A stretch of 64,000 bases of DNA. Origin: Hyunsoonleella ulvae (GTDB taxonomy: Bacteria; Bacteroidota; Bacteroidia; Flavobacteriales; Flavobacteriaceae). Numbering within the stretch: the first letter of the stretch is position 1; every line of letters begins with the position of its first letter. Both the position numbers and the translations under genes were made by a program. The notes under the pieces are model-generated. The model saw nothing but the letters and a program-made list of their open reading frames with translations, searched no databases and was not told the DNA's origin. Shown piece by piece: positions 53,949 through 62,970 of the stretch. The stretch spans positions 620,001 through 684,000 of the forward strand of contig NZ_JAEPJQ010000002.1 of assembly GCF_016827605.1 (NCBI RefSeq), in the 5' to 3' direction.

Positions 53949-54183
53949 AAATACTTAACTTTCAGCATTTAAAATCAATTAACCAACTGAAAATAAAATC
54001 ATTTCTTATGGACTAGTAATATTATTCCTCAAAAGGACGTTCTGTAGTTATAAGTATTAATTAGCAATGCAGCATCATTGTATCATGCCTTGTAATACAA
54101 TAACTTGTAAAAAAACACAAGAAAAAGCCTTTACAATTTAATAAAACTAGCACACCTCTTAACTAAATTTAACAATTACAAAA
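53949..54183. other. Upstream region of the PUL AraC gene
   Basis: An inverted repeat ATTGTAT (54077-54083) and ATACAAT (54095-54101) lies about 85 bp before the AraC start. There is no clear plus-strand TAnnTTTG element. No other feature was seen. Confidence 0.35.
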
Positions 54184-55071
54184 ATGGATAATGCATTAGT
54201 AAAAGAAGGGTTCCTGGGTCAAAAGATGATTGCTCTACCAGAAGCTGTCATAAACATCATAAAGAATAATGCTATTACTAAAAAATTCTACATTACTGAT
54301 TTAGGTTATTATCCAGTAGCACACAATCATTTTCGTTATAGAAAAAAAGGAGCCAAAGAGTTTATTTTTATTTACTGCACCAAGGGCAAAGGAGAAGTAA
54401 TTATCAACAATTCTAAGACGGAAATAGGGCCTAATCAATTTTTTATCATTCCCAAAAAAGTTAAACACGAATACAGAGCAGATACCACAGACCCTTGGAG
54501 TATTTATTGGTTTCATTTTAACGGTACAATGGCCCCAAAACTTTATAACCGCCACAAGACGACCCACTACAGCAACTATAAAGATGTTTTATTTTCAACC
54601 GATAAGATCGATTTATTTAATAAAATATTTGATTTATTTGAGAGAAACTATTTAGAAAAGCAAATAGAATACGCAAATTTATTAAGCCTTGGTTTTATTA
54701 GCTCCTTTGTTTACCACAATGCTAATTCTAGTACAGTAATCAACCAGAAGGACACACTCGTTGACCAGATAAAAAGCTTTTTATTGTCCAATTTGGGAGA
54801 GAATTTTACATTAATTGAAATTGCAAATAAATTTAATTACTCAAAATCATATTTACATACTAAGTTTAAAAAAGAAACCGGTTACCCCGTGATGGTATTT
54901 TTTAATTTAAAAAAAATACAAAAAGCATGCGAGTATCTAAACTATACAGACATGAGCATTAAAGAGGTTAGCTATAAAATTGGGTTTGATGACCCTTTAT
55001 ATTTCTCTAGGATTTTTAAGAATTTTATGGGTAAATCCCCTAGGAATTATAGACAAAGTAAAAGAAAATAA
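54184..55071 (+). CDS. AraC-family regulator, probable PUL activator
   Basis: A regulator of 295 residues. The N-terminal cupin domain (about 40-130: YRKKGAKEFIFIYCTKGKG, PNQFFIIPKKVKHEY) binds the effector sugar. The C-terminal double helix-turn-helix (about 195-295) has TLIEIANKFNYSKSYLHTKFKKETG and SIKEVSYKIGFDDPLYFSRIFKNFMGKSP. It is divergent from the surface lipoprotein-susCD genes and sits at the edge of the PUL, so it is the natural candidate for the direct-repeat operator seen upstream of five genes here. AraC double-HTH domains commonly bind half-sites 21 bp apart. Confidence 0.9.
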   Translation: MDNALVKEGFLGQKMIALPEAVINIIKNNAITKKFYITDLGYYPVAHNHFRYRKKGAKEFIFIYCTKGKGEVIINNSKTEIGPNQFFIIPKKVKHEYRADTTDPWSIYWFHFNGTMAPKLYNRHKTTHYSNYKDVLFSTDKIDLFNKIFDLFERNYLEKQIEYANLLSLGFISSFVYHNANSSTVINQKDTLVDQIKSFLLSNLGENFTLIEIANKFNYSKSYLHTKFKKETGYPVMVFFNLKKIQKACEYLNYTDMSIKEVSYKIGFDDPLYFSRIFKNFMGKSPRNYRQSKRK

Positions 55072-55207
55072 CCCAAAAATCTTTGCTTTCAAAGTTTCAG
55101 CATAAATGGTTCACAAACTTCTACCTATCATCCAACTCAATGATTAATAAAAAAACACTGCCAGAAATACAACTAACAGTGTTTTTAAAATTACCTGAAT
55201 AATTTTG
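55072..55207. other. Intergenic region with bidirectional terminator
   Basis: This stretch is the 3' side of the AraC gene and contains the hairpin at 55151-55186. I see nothing else in it. Confidence 0.5.
55151..55186 (+). terminator. Terminator hairpin between AraC and tRNA-Pro
   Basis: Perfect 10-bp arms AAAAACACTG (55151-55160) and CAGTGTTTTT (55177-55186) with a 16-nt loop give T tracts on both strands. It can end the AraC transcript on plus and the tRNA transcript on minus. Confidence 0.7.
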
Positions 55208-55282
55208 TCGGGGTGGCAGGATTCGAACCTGCGACCTCCGCGTCCCAAACGCGGCGCGATAACCGGGCTACGCTACACCCCG
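55208..55282 (-). tRNA. tRNA-Pro (anticodon TGG)
   Basis: The minus strand folds as a cloverleaf: acceptor stem CGGGGTG with CACCCCG (55276-55282 and 55209-55215), anticodon stem CCGCG/CGCGG around loop TTTGGGA, and T-arm GCAGG-TTCGAAT-CCTGC. The discriminator is A. CCA is not encoded. The anticodon TGG reads proline codons. A perfect -7 element lies 22 bp upstream (55304-55311). Confidence 0.95.
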
Positions 55283-55303
55283 ATGCAGCTATCTAAGCGG
55301 GTG

Positions 55304-55311
55304 CAAATATA
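55304..55311 (-). promoter_or_regulatory. -7 element of tRNA-Pro
   Basis: Minus-strand TATATTTG (plus CAAATATA) is a perfect match to the Bacteroidota TAnnTTTG consensus, 22 bp before the tRNA 5' end. Confidence 0.65.
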
Positions 55312-55397
55312 CTTATTTTAGTCAGTTTAAAATGATTTTTTTAAGAAAATTTTAGTTCTCTAAACTTTTTCGTTTTTTATAAAACATCTACTTTACG

Positions 55398-57695
55398 ATG
55401 GTGAAAACAAATCTATTTCTTTCTATCTTTTTCATCATCATATTAAAATCATGTTTTTATGCACAAAACATAGATCGCAATACAATAATAGACAGTGAAA
55501 ATGGTAGCTTATTACTTAATGTTAGCATTACTAAAATTGAAAACGATTCTATATTTGCAAGTGACGATGGCTATTTTACAATTAAAATCTCAGGTTTTTA
55601 TACGTTTAGCAAAGAGGGATATACTACTCGTAAGGTCAAACTAAATTCTAAGAAAGGGTACAAAATTGCACTTCAAAAAACACCTTCAGCATTGAACGAA
55701 ATCATAATTAACACCCACCACTTACCAATCAAACTTAAGTCTTCCACAACAAGTACAGCCCTTGTTTCAGCAAAAGATATAGAGAGAGGCAACTCTGTTA
55801 ACATTAACGAAGCATTAAATAGAGTACCCGGAGTATTTATGCAAACAGGTGCACTAAATACTAATCGTATCACAATACGTGGTGTTGGAGCAAGAAACCT
55901 ATTTGGCACCTCTAAAATTAGAGCATATATTAAGGATATTCCTTTAACCAATGGTAGTGGGGAAACTAGTCTTGAAGACTTCGAGCTAAGTGCAATCTCC
56001 AGAATTGAAATCACTAAAGGTGCCACTTCCAGCGTTTATGGTTCAGGGTTGGGAGGCGTTATACAACTCATGCCTAAAAAAGCAATTTTAAACAACTATA
56101 GCATCAGTAATGAAACTACTATTGGCTCTTTTGGATTATTGAAAAATCTTTCCCAGCTTAACTACGGAGGCGCTAAACACAATTTAAAATTGGTGTACAG
56201 CCATACAAATAGTGATGGCTACAGAAACAACAATCATTATAAGAGAAGTAGTTTAACCTTACTTAGCTCTCACAGCTTTAATACTAAAAACGAACTTTCT
56301 GTATTTGGAGCATTTTCAGGTTTAAAGGCTTTTATTCCAAGCTCTTTAAATGAAACTGATTTTAGAAACAACCCACAAAAAGCAGCATTTACTTGGTCGG
56401 CAGCTAAAGGCTTCGAAGATACCAAGCGTAACATAATAGGTGTATCGCTGCAACATAAATTTCACGACAGGCTTAAACAAACCACAAGCATATTTGCTTC
56501 CTTTAGAAACTCTTACGAACCAAGACCCTTCAATATTTTAGAGGAATCTGTTTTTGGTTACGGACTTAGACATCGTTACATTGGCAATTTTAATATTAAT
56601 GACAAAGCAGTTAATTGGACATCAGGGATAGAGCTTTTCAAAGACCAATACAAATACCAAACTTTTGAAAACCTGTATCAAGATTTTCCTGAGGCAAATG
56701 GCAGCATTCAAGGTGAAGCCTTATCAAACTTTAAAGAAAAAAGATACTATTACAATCTATTTTTTGAGGGTAGGTATAGTATGTCTTCCAGAACAGATAT
56801 TGTACTTGGAATAAACTATAATAAAACAGGTTATGACCTTGAAGATGAATTTCCAACATCAGCTTCCAACCCCGATCAATCTGGAAGCTTTACCTTTAAA
56901 GGTATATTTTCCCCTAAGTTTGGGCTGTTATATAGCTTAAACACAACATCTAATATTTACGCCAATGTTAGCCACGGGTTCTCTCCTCTTACATTACAAG
57001 AAACACTACTACCAAACGGACAAATTAATAACAATTTAAGCCCTGAAACTGGTTGGAATTTAGAACTAGGCTTAAAAGGACAAGCTATAAAAAAACGTTT
57101 AGAATACAATATTTCAATCTATCGATTGTCCATAAAAAACCTTTTGGTTGCCAGACGTACTGCCGAAGATGAATTTATTGGTATTAATGCTGGAAAAACC
57201 CAGCATGATGGTTTAGAGGCCAACTTAAACTATAACATCATAAACTCTGAAAAAATACAACTTTCTATATTTGGGAGTTGTACACTTAATCAATATAAAT
57301 TCAGAGATTTCGTGGATGGTACTGCAAATTTTTCAGGAAATGATTTAACTGGTGTACCATCTCACGTTCTTAATTTGGGGATAGATGTTAACACCACTTC
57401 TGGAGTGTATGGTAATATCAACGTTCAAAACGTTGGTGCAATGCCAATCACCGACAGCAACTCTATTTATAGTGATACTTACACTATTTCAAATTTTAAA
57501 ATAGGATACAGAAAAACACTTTTTCCGCAATTAACCGTCCACACATTTTTGGGTATCAACAATATATTTGATGTCTCTTATGCATCCCAAATATTAATTA
57601 ATGCCAGTAGCTTTGGTGGCAATGCGCCTCGGTATTTTTATCCTGGAAATCCGTTAAACTATTACGCCGCTATGGCTTTAAATTATTCGTTTTAA
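55398..57695 (+). CDS. TonB-dependent outer-membrane receptor, possible PQQ importer
   Basis: A protein of 765 residues with signal peptide (to about residue 22, CFYAQ), a short carboxypeptidase-regulatory-like domain (GYFTIKISGFYTFSKEGY), a plug (INEALNRVPGVFMQTGA, ITIRGVGARNLFG, GSGLGGVIQL) and a C-terminal barrel ending in Phe. There is no SusD partner. It is followed by genes for a PQQ-type aldose dehydrogenase and a cytochrome c, 22 and 11 bp apart. Because no PQQ synthesis genes are near and PQQ needs a receptor to cross the outer membrane, import of PQQ is a reasonable guess. A siderophore receptor is the alternative. Confidence 0.85.
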   Translation: MVKTNLFLSIFFIIILKSCFYAQNIDRNTIIDSENGSLLLNVSITKIENDSIFASDDGYFTIKISGFYTFSKEGYTTRKVKLNSKKGYKIALQKTPSALNEIIINTHHLPIKLKSSTTSTALVSAKDIERGNSVNINEALNRVPGVFMQTGALNTNRITIRGVGARNLFGTSKIRAYIKDIPLTNGSGETSLEDFELSAISRIEITKGATSSVYGSGLGGVIQLMPKKAILNNYSISNETTIGSFGLLKNLSQLNYGGAKHNLKLVYSHTNSDGYRNNNHYKRSSLTLLSSHSFNTKNELSVFGAFSGLKAFIPSSLNETDFRNNPQKAAFTWSAAKGFEDTKRNIIGVSLQHKFHDRLKQTTSIFASFRNSYEPRPFNILEESVFGYGLRHRYIGNFNINDKAVNWTSGIELFKDQYKYQTFENLYQDFPEANGSIQGEALSNFKEKRYYYNLFFEGRYSMSSRTDIVLGINYNKTGYDLEDEFPTSASNPDQSGSFTFKGIFSPKFGLLYSLNTTSNIYANVSHGFSPLTLQETLLPNGQINNNLSPETGWNLELGLKGQAIKKRLEYNISIYRLSIKNLLVARRTAEDEFIGINAGKTQHDGLEANLNYNIINSEKIQLSIFGSCTLNQYKFRDFVDGTANFSGNDLTGVPSHVLNLGIDVNTTSGVYGNINVQNVGAMPITDSNSIYSDTYTISNFKIGYRKTLFPQLTVHTFLGINNIFDVSYASQILINASSFGGNAPRYFYPGNPLNYYAAMALNYSF

Positions 57696-57717
57696 TGTAT
57701 ATTTACTGTATAAACCT

Positions 57718-58851
57718 ATGAAAATGAAACAGTTTATCTCTCTATTCTTAATGACTTTAATATGTTTATTCTCATGCGCTCAACAAGTTCCCTCTAAGGT
57801 TTCGGCAGAAAAACCAATAAAAAATAATTACGTTACCAAAGTTGTTGTTCCTGAATTGAATATACCTTGGGGTATGGCCTTTTTGCCAAATGAAAGTATA
57901 TTAATCACTGAAAAAACAGGAGAATTAATTATGTTTAAAGATGGCAATAAAACAACAATTGAAGGACTCCCAGATATATACTTGAGAGGACAAGGAGGCC
58001 TAATGGATGTAAAACTACATCCTGACTACAAAAATAATGGTTGGATCTATTTTTCTTATGCCTCAGCAGAAGGTAAGGGCGATGGTGGTAATACAGCCAT
58101 TATTCGCGCACAATTAAACGGAAATTTACTTTCTAATATTGAGTATCTCTACAAAGGCGTGCCTAACACAAAAAAAGGACAACACTGGGGATCTCGAATA
58201 GAATTTGATAAAGACGGTTACCTATACTTCTCCATAGGAGATAGAGGTAATCGGGATGTTAACCCACAAGATATTACCAAGGATGGAGGGAAAATATATA
58301 GGATACACGATGATGGCTCTATTCCAGAGGACAACCCTTTTATAGATAGTCTCAATGCCAAAAGTGCCATTTTTAGTTATGGGCACAGAAACCCACAAGG
58401 TATGGTAATGCACCCAATAACTGGCAAAATTTGGATAAACGAGCATGGGCCAAAAGGTGGAGACGAGATAAACATTATAGAAAAAGGGAATAATTATGGT
58501 TGGCCAGTAATTTCATATGGTATTAATTACAGTGGTACAAAGTTTACAGAAATCACTGAAAAAGAGGATATGGTACAACCACTATTCTATTGGGTGCCCT
58601 CCATTGCACCAAGTGGCATGGCAATAGTTAACTCGGATAGATATCCAGATTGGAAAGGAAGTGTTTTAGTAGGCTCGCTTAAATTCGAGTATTTAGAACG
58701 GTTAGTTATTAAAGACAACAAAGTTATAAAACGAGAAAAATTATTTGAAGGTTTAGGCAGGTTTAGAAACATAAAACAAGCACCTGATGGTTATCTCTAT
58801 GCTGGCGTAGAGGGTGTTGGTATTGTAAAACTTATTCCTGATTCATTTTAA
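57718..58851 (+). CDS. PQQ-dependent soluble aldose sugar dehydrogenase family protein
   Basis: A lipoprotein-type protein of 377 residues (signal ending LFSCAQQ) with a six-bladed propeller. Motifs are LNIPWGMAFLP, GQGGLMDVKLHPDY, GSRIEFDKDGYLYFSIGDRG, SYGHRNPQGMVMHP and WINEHGPKGGDEIN with NNYGWPVISYG, closely matching the YliI/Asd and sGDH-B family that binds PQQ and calcium. It oxidises aldoses in the periplasm and passes electrons to a cytochrome. The cytochrome c gene lies 11 bp downstream. Confidence 0.9.
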   Translation: MKMKQFISLFLMTLICLFSCAQQVPSKVSAEKPIKNNYVTKVVVPELNIPWGMAFLPNESILITEKTGELIMFKDGNKTTIEGLPDIYLRGQGGLMDVKLHPDYKNNGWIYFSYASAEGKGDGGNTAIIRAQLNGNLLSNIEYLYKGVPNTKKGQHWGSRIEFDKDGYLYFSIGDRGNRDVNPQDITKDGGKIYRIHDDGSIPEDNPFIDSLNAKSAIFSYGHRNPQGMVMHPITGKIWINEHGPKGGDEINIIEKGNNYGWPVISYGINYSGTKFTEITEKEDMVQPLFYWVPSIAPSGMAIVNSDRYPDWKGSVLVGSLKFEYLERLVIKDNKVIKREKLFEGLGRFRNIKQAPDGYLYAGVEGVGIVKLIPDSF

Positions 58852-58862
58852 ATTACAACTCT

Positions 58863-59267
58863 ATGAAAGTATTTATATTTCTATGCTTAGGAAGCTTAAC
58901 TGTATTGAGCTTTACAATAACACCCCAACAAGACAAACTACAAGAAAGCATCTCCAAAGGGCAAGATATCTACACAGATTTTTGTATAAATTGCCACATG
59001 GCTAATGGCGAAGGTGTAGAAAAAACGTTTCCTCCTTTAGCGAAGTCCGATTATTTAAAAAACAATAGGGAAGCCAGTATCAGAGGTATTAAATATGGTC
59101 AAAAAGGAGAAATTACCGTAAACGGCACTGTTTACAATGGCTATATGGCACCCATGGGTCTAGATGATGATGAAATTGCCGACGTCATGAACTTTATCAA
59201 TAATAATTGGGGCAATTCAAATACAAAAATGGTAACTAAGGAAGAAGTTGCTGCAGTAAAAAAATAG
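58863..59267 (+). CDS. Periplasmic class I cytochrome c
   Basis: A secreted protein of 134 residues with an N-terminal signal (about 1-22). The haem site is C41-I-N-C44-H45, and the axial Met is probably in YMAPMGL. A single haem is expected. As the last gene behind the aldose dehydrogenase it is the likely electron acceptor feeding the respiratory chain. It is 11 bp after the previous gene. Confidence 0.9.
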   Translation: MKVFIFLCLGSLTVLSFTITPQQDKLQESISKGQDIYTDFCINCHMANGEGVEKTFPPLAKSDYLKNNREASIRGIKYGQKGEITVNGTVYNGYMAPMGLDDDEIADVMNFINNNWGNSNTKMVTKEEVAAVKK

Positions 59268-59299
59268 CAGAAACCCCAACCATATAATTTAACATTTAC

Positions 59300-59307
59300 T
59301 AACTTTG
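59300..59307 (+). promoter_or_regulatory. -7 element for the udk operon
   Basis: TAACTTTG is a perfect TAnnTTTG match 27 bp before the udk ATG. It separates the udk operon from the aldose dehydrogenase genes. Confidence 0.65.
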
Positions 59308-59334
59308 TTTATAGCCTAAAAATCGTAAAATTAT

Positions 59335-59940
59335 ATGTTGGTAATAGGAATTGCTGGTGGTACAGGGTGTGGTAAAACTACGGTTGTAAATCAGTTACTA
59401 AAGGAGCTTCCAGAAGGAGAGGTTGGGGTTATTTCCCAAGATTCTTATTACAAAGACACGTCTCATTTAAGCTATGACGAACGTGTAAAAATCAATTTCG
59501 ACCATCCTAGGAGCATTGACTTTGATTTATTAGTACAACATTTAAGAGCCTTAAAAAATAGCGAACCTATACACCAGCCTGTATACTCGTTTGTTAAGCA
59601 CAATAGAACTGGGGATACTATATTAACCCACCCCAGAAAAGTGATGATTATTGAAGGAATTTTAATCCTCACCAATCCTGAGCTTCGAGATATGTTCGAC
59701 ATTAAAATATTTGTGCACGCCGATAGTGATGAACGCTTAATAAGGCGCTTAAAACGTGATATTTCTGAACGTGGCAGGGACTTAGAGGAAGTTTTAACAC
59801 GATATAAAACCACTTTAAAACCAATGCACGATCAGTTTATAGAACCCATGAAAGAATATGCTGATATTATAATACCAAACAACCATTACAATACCGTAGC
59901 TATAGATATTGTTCGTACCATTATCAACGAAAAATTATAA
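59335..59940 (+). CDS. udk: Uridine kinase
   Basis: A protein of 201 residues with P-loop GGTGCGKTT (8-16), the substrate segment DSYYKD and FDHPRSIDFDLL, lid RRLKRDISERGR, and VMIIEGILIL. All are standard for uridine/cytidine kinases, which phosphorylate uridine and cytidine in pyrimidine salvage. Length is normal. The following gene starts at the next base. Confidence 0.96.
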   Translation: MLVIGIAGGTGCGKTTVVNQLLKELPEGEVGVISQDSYYKDTSHLSYDERVKINFDHPRSIDFDLLVQHLRALKNSEPIHQPVYSFVKHNRTGDTILTHPRKVMIIEGILILTNPELRDMFDIKIFVHADSDERLIRRLKRDISERGRDLEEVLTRYKTTLKPMHDQFIEPMKEYADIIIPNNHYNTVAIDIVRTIINEKL

Positions 59941-60270
59941 ATGAAAACGTTTAACACCAATAACAAATACTTAAAACCATTCAAGAATATATACATCCTT
60001 GCACTGGTAGTCTTTGTAGTTTGGATGATTTTTTTTGATAGTAATTCGTGGTTTATCCATAATGAATTAAACACAGAAATTAACGATTTAGAATCAGAAA
60101 AAGAGTACTACCGAAAAGGAAAGGAAAAAGACGATAAAGAGTTTAAAAAGTTAAGTTCAGAACAAGGTTTAGAAAAGTTTGCTCGTGAAGAGTACTACAT
60201 GAAACGTGAAAACGAAGAAATTTTTATTATTGAATACGAAGACAGTTTAAAAACAAAGGATAGTGAGTAA
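59941..60270 (+). CDS. FtsB/DivIC-family septum formation initiator
   Basis: A protein of 109 residues with a single N-terminal membrane helix (about 19-36, IYILALVVFVVWMIFF) and a periplasmic coiled coil (about 45-85: LNTEINDLESEKEYYRKGKE) ending EKFAREEYYMKRENEEIFII, the typical FtsB/DivIC signature. It bridges divisome proteins during septum synthesis. It starts directly after udk and its end overlaps mutA by 8 bp. Confidence 0.9.
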   Translation: MKTFNTNNKYLKPFKNIYILALVVFVVWMIFFDSNSWFIHNELNTEINDLESEKEYYRKGKEKDDKEFKKLSSEQGLEKFAREEYYMKRENEEIFIIEYEDSLKTKDSE

Positions 60271-61630
60271 CTCGTTATTTAGTGAATTTGAACCCGTTTC
60301 CATGAAACAATGGAAACAAAAAATACAATTTGATCTTAAAGGTGCAGATTACAATGACACACTTGTTTGGACCACTAACGAAGGTATTCAAGTAAAACCG
60401 TTTTATCACTCTGAAGATGTTGCTAACTTACCCCAAAATATCACATCAAGTACTGCAAAATTTAAAATATGTGAAACCATAAAGGTTGATAATGCAAAAA
60501 CAGCAAATCAGTTAGCATGTTCGGCCATTTCAAAAGGTGCAGAATCCATAAAATTCGTGTTAACCCATGAGAATATTGAAGTCAACACTCTTTTAGCTAA
60601 CATAAATCTAGACGAAATACCTATTCATATAGCCTTACAATTTTTAAACACAGACATTGTTGAATTGTTTACTGCATCAGGATCAAAAGCAGGTATTTTT
60701 GTCCATAATGATATTATCGGAAATCTAGCCGAATCAGGGAATTGGTATGTAAACTTAAAAGAAGATTTTTTAAACTTTAAAAATGGATTAAACCATTCTA
60801 ACACCATATCGATTAACGGGTTATTGTACCAAAATGCAGGAGCAAACATGGTACAACAATTGGCCTATACCTTGGCGCACCTTAATGAATACCTTAATTA
60901 TATCGAGAATAGCACTTTAAATGAAACATCAAAATACAATGTAGTTTTTAATGTTGCCCTAGGCTCAAACTATTTTTTTGAAATTGCAAAATTAAGAGCA
61001 TTGCGTTTACTTTTTAACACCATTAGCAAAGTATACACACAAGATTACTCATGCTCAATTTTTGCTACACCATCCAAACGAAATAAAGTTATTTACGATT
61101 ATAACACCAATATGCTACGTACTACAACAGAGTGTATGAGTGCTATTTTAGGCGGTGCAGATACCATTAGCAATTTACCCTATGATGCTTTATTCCATAA
61201 AAACAATGCATTTGGCTCTAGAATTGCCAGAAATCAATTGCTGATTTTAAAGTATGAAAGCTATTTTGATGTGGTAGACAATCTTACAGATGGAAGTTAT
61301 TATATTGAAACAATAACACAACAACTAGCCGAAAAAGCCTTAATACTTTTTAAAGACATAGAGGCTAACGGCGGGTTTTTAAAGCAACTTAAAAGTGGTA
61401 CCATACAACGTAAAATAAAAGAAAGTGCCACGAAAGAGCAACAGCAGTTTGATGCAGGTAGTGTAGTTATTCTTGGCAGTAATAAATACCCCAACCTAAA
61501 TGATACAATGAAAGATGATATAGAAGTCTCTCCGTTTTTAAAAATTAAAAAAAGAAAAACCTTAATAACCCCAATAATTAAAAAACGTTTAACCGAAAAT
61601 TTAGAACAAGAACGATTAAAAAAAGAGTAA
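60263..61630 (+). CDS. mutA: Methylmalonyl-CoA mutase small (beta) subunit
   Basis: A protein of 455 residues beginning with GTG (60263) within the previous gene. N-terminal FEPVSMKQWKQKIQFDLKGADYNDTLVWTTNEG and later FATPSKRNKVIYDYNTNMLRTTTECMSAILGGADTI are characteristic of the small subunit, which lacks a full cobalamin-binding domain. It stabilises the large subunit. Two lipoprotein genes separate it from mutB, an arrangement consistent with one operon. Confidence 0.92.
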   Translation: MSNSLFSEFEPVSMKQWKQKIQFDLKGADYNDTLVWTTNEGIQVKPFYHSEDVANLPQNITSSTAKFKICETIKVDNAKTANQLACSAISKGAESIKFVLTHENIEVNTLLANINLDEIPIHIALQFLNTDIVELFTASGSKAGIFVHNDIIGNLAESGNWYVNLKEDFLNFKNGLNHSNTISINGLLYQNAGANMVQQLAYTLAHLNEYLNYIENSTLNETSKYNVVFNVALGSNYFFEIAKLRALRLLFNTISKVYTQDYSCSIFATPSKRNKVIYDYNTNMLRTTTECMSAILGGADTISNLPYDALFHKNNAFGSRIARNQLLILKYESYFDVVDNLTDGSYYIETITQQLAEKALILFKDIEANGGFLKQLKSGTIQRKIKESATKEQQQFDAGSVVILGSNKYPNLNDTMKDDIEVSPFLKIKKRKTLITPIIKKRLTENLEQERLKKE

Positions 61631-61635
61631 GTATT

Positions 61636-62316
61636 ATGAAATTAAAATTTATTGCATGTTTGGCAATCATCACTTTATTTAGTTGTAAAAAAGAGCCACA
61701 AGAAAAAACCTTAGAAACCTATAAATTCTCTGAAAAAGGTATCGTATTAAACTGTGATCAATTCGATGTAAAACTATTAAACGAAGCCCTTTTTTCTTTT
61801 GAAGATGATATCTTAAAAAAGTATGGTAATACAGGGCAAACCGGAAACCCTAACCTTACTCGAGCTTATTCGCAGTTTATAAGAAATGCCATGTATGGTC
61901 GTATAAAATATGCTGAGGTCGTATCCCCACATTCAGTTAAAGTTTTTGATGTTTTAAAATCCAGAGCAGAATTATGGGACTTAAATCATCCAGATACTAA
62001 ATTAAATTACAATAGTGTAGTTATGGAATGTATCTCAAAAAACATGATAGATAAAAGTTTAAAAACCACTTTTAATGCCCTAATCGAGACCAATAGCATG
62101 AGTCCAAAACTATACGGACCAGCATTACAATCTAACTATGGCGCAGCTATTCGCGATAAATATCTATCAGCCTATGTAGCTTTAGAGTTTTTCTATGGAA
62201 AGTTATTTGATGTGGACTTATCTCAAGTTTCTGAAACACCTGAATCTAAGGTTGATTTTAATAAAATCCCGCAACCAACAACTCAAAACGATCCTCATGC
62301 AGGACATAATCATTAA
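61636..62316 (+). CDS. Lipoprotein of unknown function, His-rich tail
   Basis: A protein of 226 residues with lipobox LFSC (C17). The body is helical and soluble (LLNEALFSFEDDILKKYG, NAMYGRIKYAEVVSPHSVK, YLSAYVALEFFYGKLFDVDLSQV). It ends in PHAGHNH, a possible metal-binding tail. I do not recognise a known domain. It is 5 bp after mutA and is cotranscribed with it. No role in methylmalonyl-CoA metabolism is evident. Confidence 0.75.
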   Translation: MKLKFIACLAIITLFSCKKEPQEKTLETYKFSEKGIVLNCDQFDVKLLNEALFSFEDDILKKYGNTGQTGNPNLTRAYSQFIRNAMYGRIKYAEVVSPHSVKVFDVLKSRAELWDLNHPDTKLNYNSVVMECISKNMIDKSLKTTFNALIETNSMSPKLYGPALQSNYGAAIRDKYLSAYVALEFFYGKLFDVDLSQVSETPESKVDFNKIPQPTTQNDPHAGHNH

Positions 62317-62328
62317 GCGTTATTTTTG

Positions 62329-62970
62329 ATGTATAAAAAATTACTATCATACCTATTCATTCTTTTGTATTCATTAACATTGGCTTCTTGTCTTAATGGA
62401 ACCAGTGGTATTGAAAACTGGATTGAAATTAAAAATTCTGAAGATATTTCTGGAAAATATCATTCACTAAGCGATGATGGTATAAAAGTGTATTTACCCA
62501 ATACATTTAAAAAATATAGCACAAACGAATACCTACAGCTTTTAGATTCGATATCTTCTAAAAAAGATTACGAATTCGAATCTAAAGCTGTTGAAACGTT
62601 AAGAGATCTTGAAGGTAATTTTTATATCTATTTTGACGACACTTATGGTATTACCTATACCATAAACACCTTACCCTATTTTCCGTTTTCTAAAAGGGAC
62701 GCCTCCCAACTATTAGGTATTATTAGATTGAATAACGAAAAGGTATCAGAAACTCAAAACATAGACTTTACTAAACTTACCGCTAAATACAGTGGTAATA
62801 AAAAACAACAAATCTTTAAAGCTATATACAAAGTAGATTATACTGAAAAAGGTTCATCATTATTTAATACCTCGTACATTATATCATCAAATCGTAAAAC
62901 CGTAATGATTAAGCTTTCTAGTATTTATGATATAGACTTTAATCCTTACATTCAAAAAATGGTGTTGTAG
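62329..62970 (+). CDS. Lipoprotein of unknown function
   Basis: A protein of about 213 residues. I chose the ATG at 62329 rather than the upstream TTG at 62326. The lipobox is LASC (C21). The mature protein ([73 protein letters not shown]) looks like a compact alpha/beta domain; no family recognised. Its TAG shares its last G with the GTG start of mutB, implying translational coupling. Confidence 0.75.
   Translation: MYKKLLSYLFILLYSLTLASCLNGTSGIENWIEIKNSEDISGKYHSLSDDGIKVYLPNTFKKYSTNEYLQLLDSISSKKDYEFESKAVETLRDLEGNFYIYFDDTYGITYTINTLPYFPFSKRDASQLLGIIRLNNEKVSETQNIDFTKLTAKYSGNKKQQIFKAIYKVDYTEKGSSLFNTSYIISSNRKTVMIKLSSIYDIDFNPYIQKMVL

Noticed and set aside
62326-62328. TTG as the start of the second lipoprotein gene
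   Set aside because: An ATG follows immediately at 62329, which is the more probable start.
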